Positions 6,880 through 8,933 of a stretch of DNA of 8,933 nt are shown here, one piece after another. Where the stretch lies: assembly GCA_039811865.1 (NCBI GenBank), contig JBDHZK010000112.1, forward strand, positions 1 through 8,933, given 5' to 3'. This DNA comes from JBDHZK01 sp039811865. GTDB lineage: Bacteria; Actinomycetota; Actinomycetes; Propionibacteriales; Propionibacteriaceae. Below the pieces are notes generated by a model. It saw nothing but the letters and a program-made list of their open reading frames with translations, did no database searches and was not told the origin of the DNA. The position numbers and the translations under genes were made by a program. Each line of letters begins with the position of its first letter. Position 1 is the stretch's first letter.

Positions 6880-7016
6880 GGTGGAATTGTGCGGCGAGTC
6901 GGCCGAGCAACGCCACGTTGAGGCGGGATCTGTTGTTCAGCCCGCGAAGCGCCGCACGTTTCCACAGATTTGTTCGGAACTGACTGATCTCGGCCACCCG
7001 TGCCGAAGGTCAAGGC

Positions 7017-7985
7017 ATGGAGGCCCAACTCATCGCCCTGCTCGAAACCAGCCCCGTGATCCGGCGCGCCGACCATCCGTGTCTGGTCCGCCGCATCGAC
7101 TCCGCGCTGCGCAAAGGCGACCTGGTCAGCGTGCTTCCCGGCATCTATGCCCGTGCCGGCGAACAGGCCGACGAGCAGGTTCGGGTGGCTGCGCTGTTCG
7201 CCCGGCATCCCGATGCGGTCCTTACCGGCGCCATCGCCGCCCGTCTGGACTGGTGGCCCGAGTTGCGCGCCGACAAAGTCTCCGCGGCCGGAGTCCACGC
7301 GCGTCGGCGGCCAGGCTTCCGATTCAGCGAGGATCAGATCGTGGAATCGGCCATCCGGCAGTTGGCGGGCGGCGTCCGGATCGCCAGCCGGGCCCGGGTC
7401 GTCCTCGACCTGATTCCGGATCTCGGTGGCCGAGCGATCGATGAAGCCCTGCGCCGCCGGGCCGTGAACCTCCCCGAGCTCTGGCGAGCCTTGGGGGAGG
7501 CACCCCGTCGGGCGGGGAACGAGCTTAGGCGTCAACTGCTCCAGGACTCCGCAGATGAACCCTGGTCACCCGCCGAGCGGCAGGCGCACATTGCTCTTCG
7601 CCGTGCCAGGGTGGGTGGTTGGCGCACCAACGTCGAGGTTCGTTTCGCGGCCAACAAGTACTTCCTCGACATCGGGTTCGAGGCCGTTCGGCTCGGAATC
7701 GAGATCGACGGCTACGAACATCACCGATCGGCCGCGGCGTTTCACTACGACCGCATGCGGGATGCCGATCTGGCCATCGCCGACTGGCAGATCGTGCGCC
7801 TACCCGCGGGACTGACCGACGAAGCCGACCGATTCGCCCACATAGTGGTCCAGTTGCTGCGGGCCCGCAGCCTGGCTTTGGGGCTGCCGACTTCGCCGCT
7901 CAGCTGGACCAGTGGCCCATGCCGAACATCCACGCCCAGCCGAAAACCGCCGCGCAAGCGAGTACCAGCGCGCCGACCAGGATGA
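7017..7985 (+). CDS. AbiEi-antitoxin-like winged helix fused to a DUF559/Vsr-like nuclease domain
   Basis: A 322-aa two-domain protein. The N-terminal part (about 1-60) is the winged-helix type seen in AbiEi antitoxins and related regulators, ending in the hallmark LVSVLPGIYARAG. A middle region (about 60-175) is followed by a DUF559-like domain of the Vsr/PD-(D/E)xK superfamily (about 183-285). Its motifs are WSPAE (E187), KYFLDIGF (D218), LGIEIDGYEHH (E229, D231, H235, H236), then DRMRDADL and WQIVRLPAGL. E187, D218 and E229 are the likely metal-site residues. The ATG at 7017 has GAAGG 7 nt upstream. No AbiEii toxin gene lies beside it. The last 28 residues or so are encoded antisense to the next gene and look like low-complexity run-on. 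Such proteins are common in actinomycetes, and their substrate is not known to me. Nuclease activity is inference. Confidence 0.8.
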   Translation: MEAQLIALLETSPVIRRADHPCLVRRIDSALRKGDLVSVLPGIYARAGEQADEQVRVAALFARHPDAVLTGAIAARLDWWPELRADKVSAAGVHARRRPGFRFSEDQIVESAIRQLAGGVRIASRARVVLDLIPDLGGRAIDEALRRRAVNLPELWRALGEAPRRAGNELRRQLLQDSADEPWSPAERQAHIALRRARVGGWRTNVEVRFAANKYFLDIGFEAVRLGIEIDGYEHHRSAAAFHYDRMRDADLAIADWQIVRLPAGLTDEADRFAHIVVQLLRARSLALGLPTSPLSWTSGPCRTSTPSRKPPRKRVPARRPG

Positions 7986-8933
7986 CGTTATGCACGACTC
8001 GCGCGGCGGACCCGCGTGGTCGCCACTCACAGAACCTCCCGATGGCGATCCAAAGCGGGAACCACAAGAGCACGGCTCGGTTGACGGACATGAACCAGTA
8101 GGACAGCGAGAACGCGAATACCTGCACCCCGACCCAGGCGGCCTCACCCCAGTGCCGTCGGAACAGGCAGACGAGCGTGGTAACGACACCGACCGCCATC
8201 GAGACCATCTCGAACCGGAACATCCACATCCAGCCGAAGTGGTCGGCGTACGCGCCGGGCAAGATGGCCGGGATCGTGTTCAGGAACGACTCCCACGGCC
8301 AGGTCAGCCCGCGCGCCCAGCCGGACGACTGTGCGGTGTACCAGGCGGTCCAGCTACCGCTGCGCAGAAACAGGTAGTACGCGTACCCGAAGACCACCGA
8401 TGCGGGCACCAGTAGCCAGGCAAGGGCGACCGCCCGATCGACGCCCTTTCGCCGAGCTTGGGTCAGTGCCAGCACGGCTAGTGCTCCGATCAGGAACAGC
8501 CCCGAAACGCGAAAGCTGCACGCCAGCGCCGCGAGGGCCGCGGCCTGGCCCCAGCGCCGCTGTCCGGCCCGCTCCCATGCCCAGAACGCCGCCGCGCAAA
8601 ACGGCGCCTCGGTGTACGGGACGACGGTGAAGACTGCGGTCGGGGCCAAGAGCCAGGCCGCCGCCGCGTACGGCCCGCCGAGCCGGTACAGCGCCGCGGC
8701 CGCCAGCACCGAGGCGACAGCCGCGATGAAGACCCCGAAGACGAGGATCGGGACGCCGATCAGCTCGCCGGCCCGCAAGAGCAGGGGCAGCCCGGGGAAG
8801 AAGGCCACGTCGTTGTCGACCACGTAGCCCTGCTGCGCGATCCGGACGAAGTGGTCGACGTCCCAGTTGTTGACGATCCGGGCGAAGGACCGTCCGCTGC
8901 CGATCGCCACAACGACGAACGCGGCGACCACCA
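7900..8933 (-). CDS. PIG-V-like membrane mannosyltransferase (GT-C type), 5' end cut by the window edge
   Basis: At least 343 residues of a polytopic membrane protein related to the PIG-V/GPI mannosyltransferase 2 family, GT-C glycosyltransferases that use polyprenyl-phosphate sugars on the outer face of the membrane. The signature parts are present in order: NWDVDHFVRIAQQGY with the acidic loop after the first helix (D24 and D26 of the visible part), AFFPGLPLLLR (43-53), PYTEAPFCAAAFWAWE (105-120), and SVNRAVLLWFPLWIAIG near the C-terminus. About nine hydrophobic helices are visible. The first in-frame GTG lies at 8931, but it falls inside the first membrane helix, so the true start is probably outside the window. 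Its 3' end overlaps the convergent DUF559 gene by 86 bp. The acceptor, perhaps a glycolipid or cell-wall glycan, cannot be read. Confidence 0.8.
   Translation of the reverse strand, partial: VVAAFVVVAIGSGRSFARIVNNWDVDHFVRIAQQGYVVDNDVAFFPGLPLLLRAGELIGVPILVFGVFIAAVASVLAAAALYRLGGPYAAAAWLLAPTAVFTVVPYTEAPFCAAAFWAWERAGQRRWGQAAALAALACSFRVSGLFLIGALAVLALTQARRKGVDRAVALAWLLVPASVVFGYAYYLFLRSGSWTAWYTAQSSGWARGLTWPWESFLNTIPAILPGAYADHFGWMWMFRFEMVSMAVGVVTTLVCLFRRHWGEAAWVGVQVFAFSLSYWFMSVNRAVLLWFPLWIAIGRFCEWRPRGSAARVVHNVILVGALVLACAAVFGWAWMFGMGHWSS

Noticed and set aside
6972..6980. GTTCGGAAC as a possible LexA (SOS) box near the AlkD-like gene
   Set aside because: The actinobacterial SOS box has GAAC on the left and GTTC on the right with a 4-base spacer. 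Here the order is reversed and the spacer is one base.
6647..7535. Frames 6647-7444 (plus) and 6852-7535 (minus)
   Set aside because: Each covers a well-supported gene in another frame and its product shows no known fold.

Overview
This is high-GC DNA with long open frames on both strands, GGAGG/AAGGA-type ribosome sites and an ATG/GTG start mix. With the gene families present (MMPL, YhgE/Pip, AbiEi-like/DUF559, PIG-V-like GT-C), it points to an actinomycete (Actinomycetota) chromosome. Nothing in the sequence allows a reliable genus call. No tRNA, rRNA, CRISPR array, insertion sequence or prophage gene was seen.

Layout. Positions 1-90 lie beyond the end of the first gene and hold nothing I can support. 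Positions 91-5231 (minus strand) are a tightly coupled two-gene unit: an MMPL (RND-superfamily) transporter of 888 aa, followed 11 bp later by an 820-aa YhgE/Pip-family protein whose ribosome site overlaps the MMPL stop codon. Positions 5232-5451 are a divergent control region. It carries two copies of a 35-bp four-half-site operator, one in front of the transporter and one in front of a divergently transcribed TetR/AcrR regulator (5452-6096, plus). A convergent AlkD-type DNA glycosylase gene (6111-6803, minus) follows. After a 213-bp divergent gap with one strong hairpin comes a plus-strand gene (7017-7985) that fuses an AbiEi-antitoxin-like winged helix to a DUF559/Vsr-like nuclease fold. 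It overlaps tail-to-tail with a PIG-V-like membrane mannosyltransferase (7900 to the right edge, minus), which is cut off at its 5' end.

How the genes work together. The regulator, its duplicated operators and the two membrane proteins form one self-contained module. The TetR protein most likely represses both itself and the MMPL-YhgE operon until a ligand releases it. The transporter end of the module has the strongest oddity. Beyond its last membrane helix, the MMPL protein carries about 150 extra cytoplasmic residues that read like a shrunken ABC-ATPase domain with every catalytic residue lost. YhgE/Pip proteins have an ABC-2-permease-like membrane part, so this dead ATPase-like tail could be the physical link between the two proteins. 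That is inference, but it is testable. The remaining three genes look like unrelated housekeeping or accessory genes.
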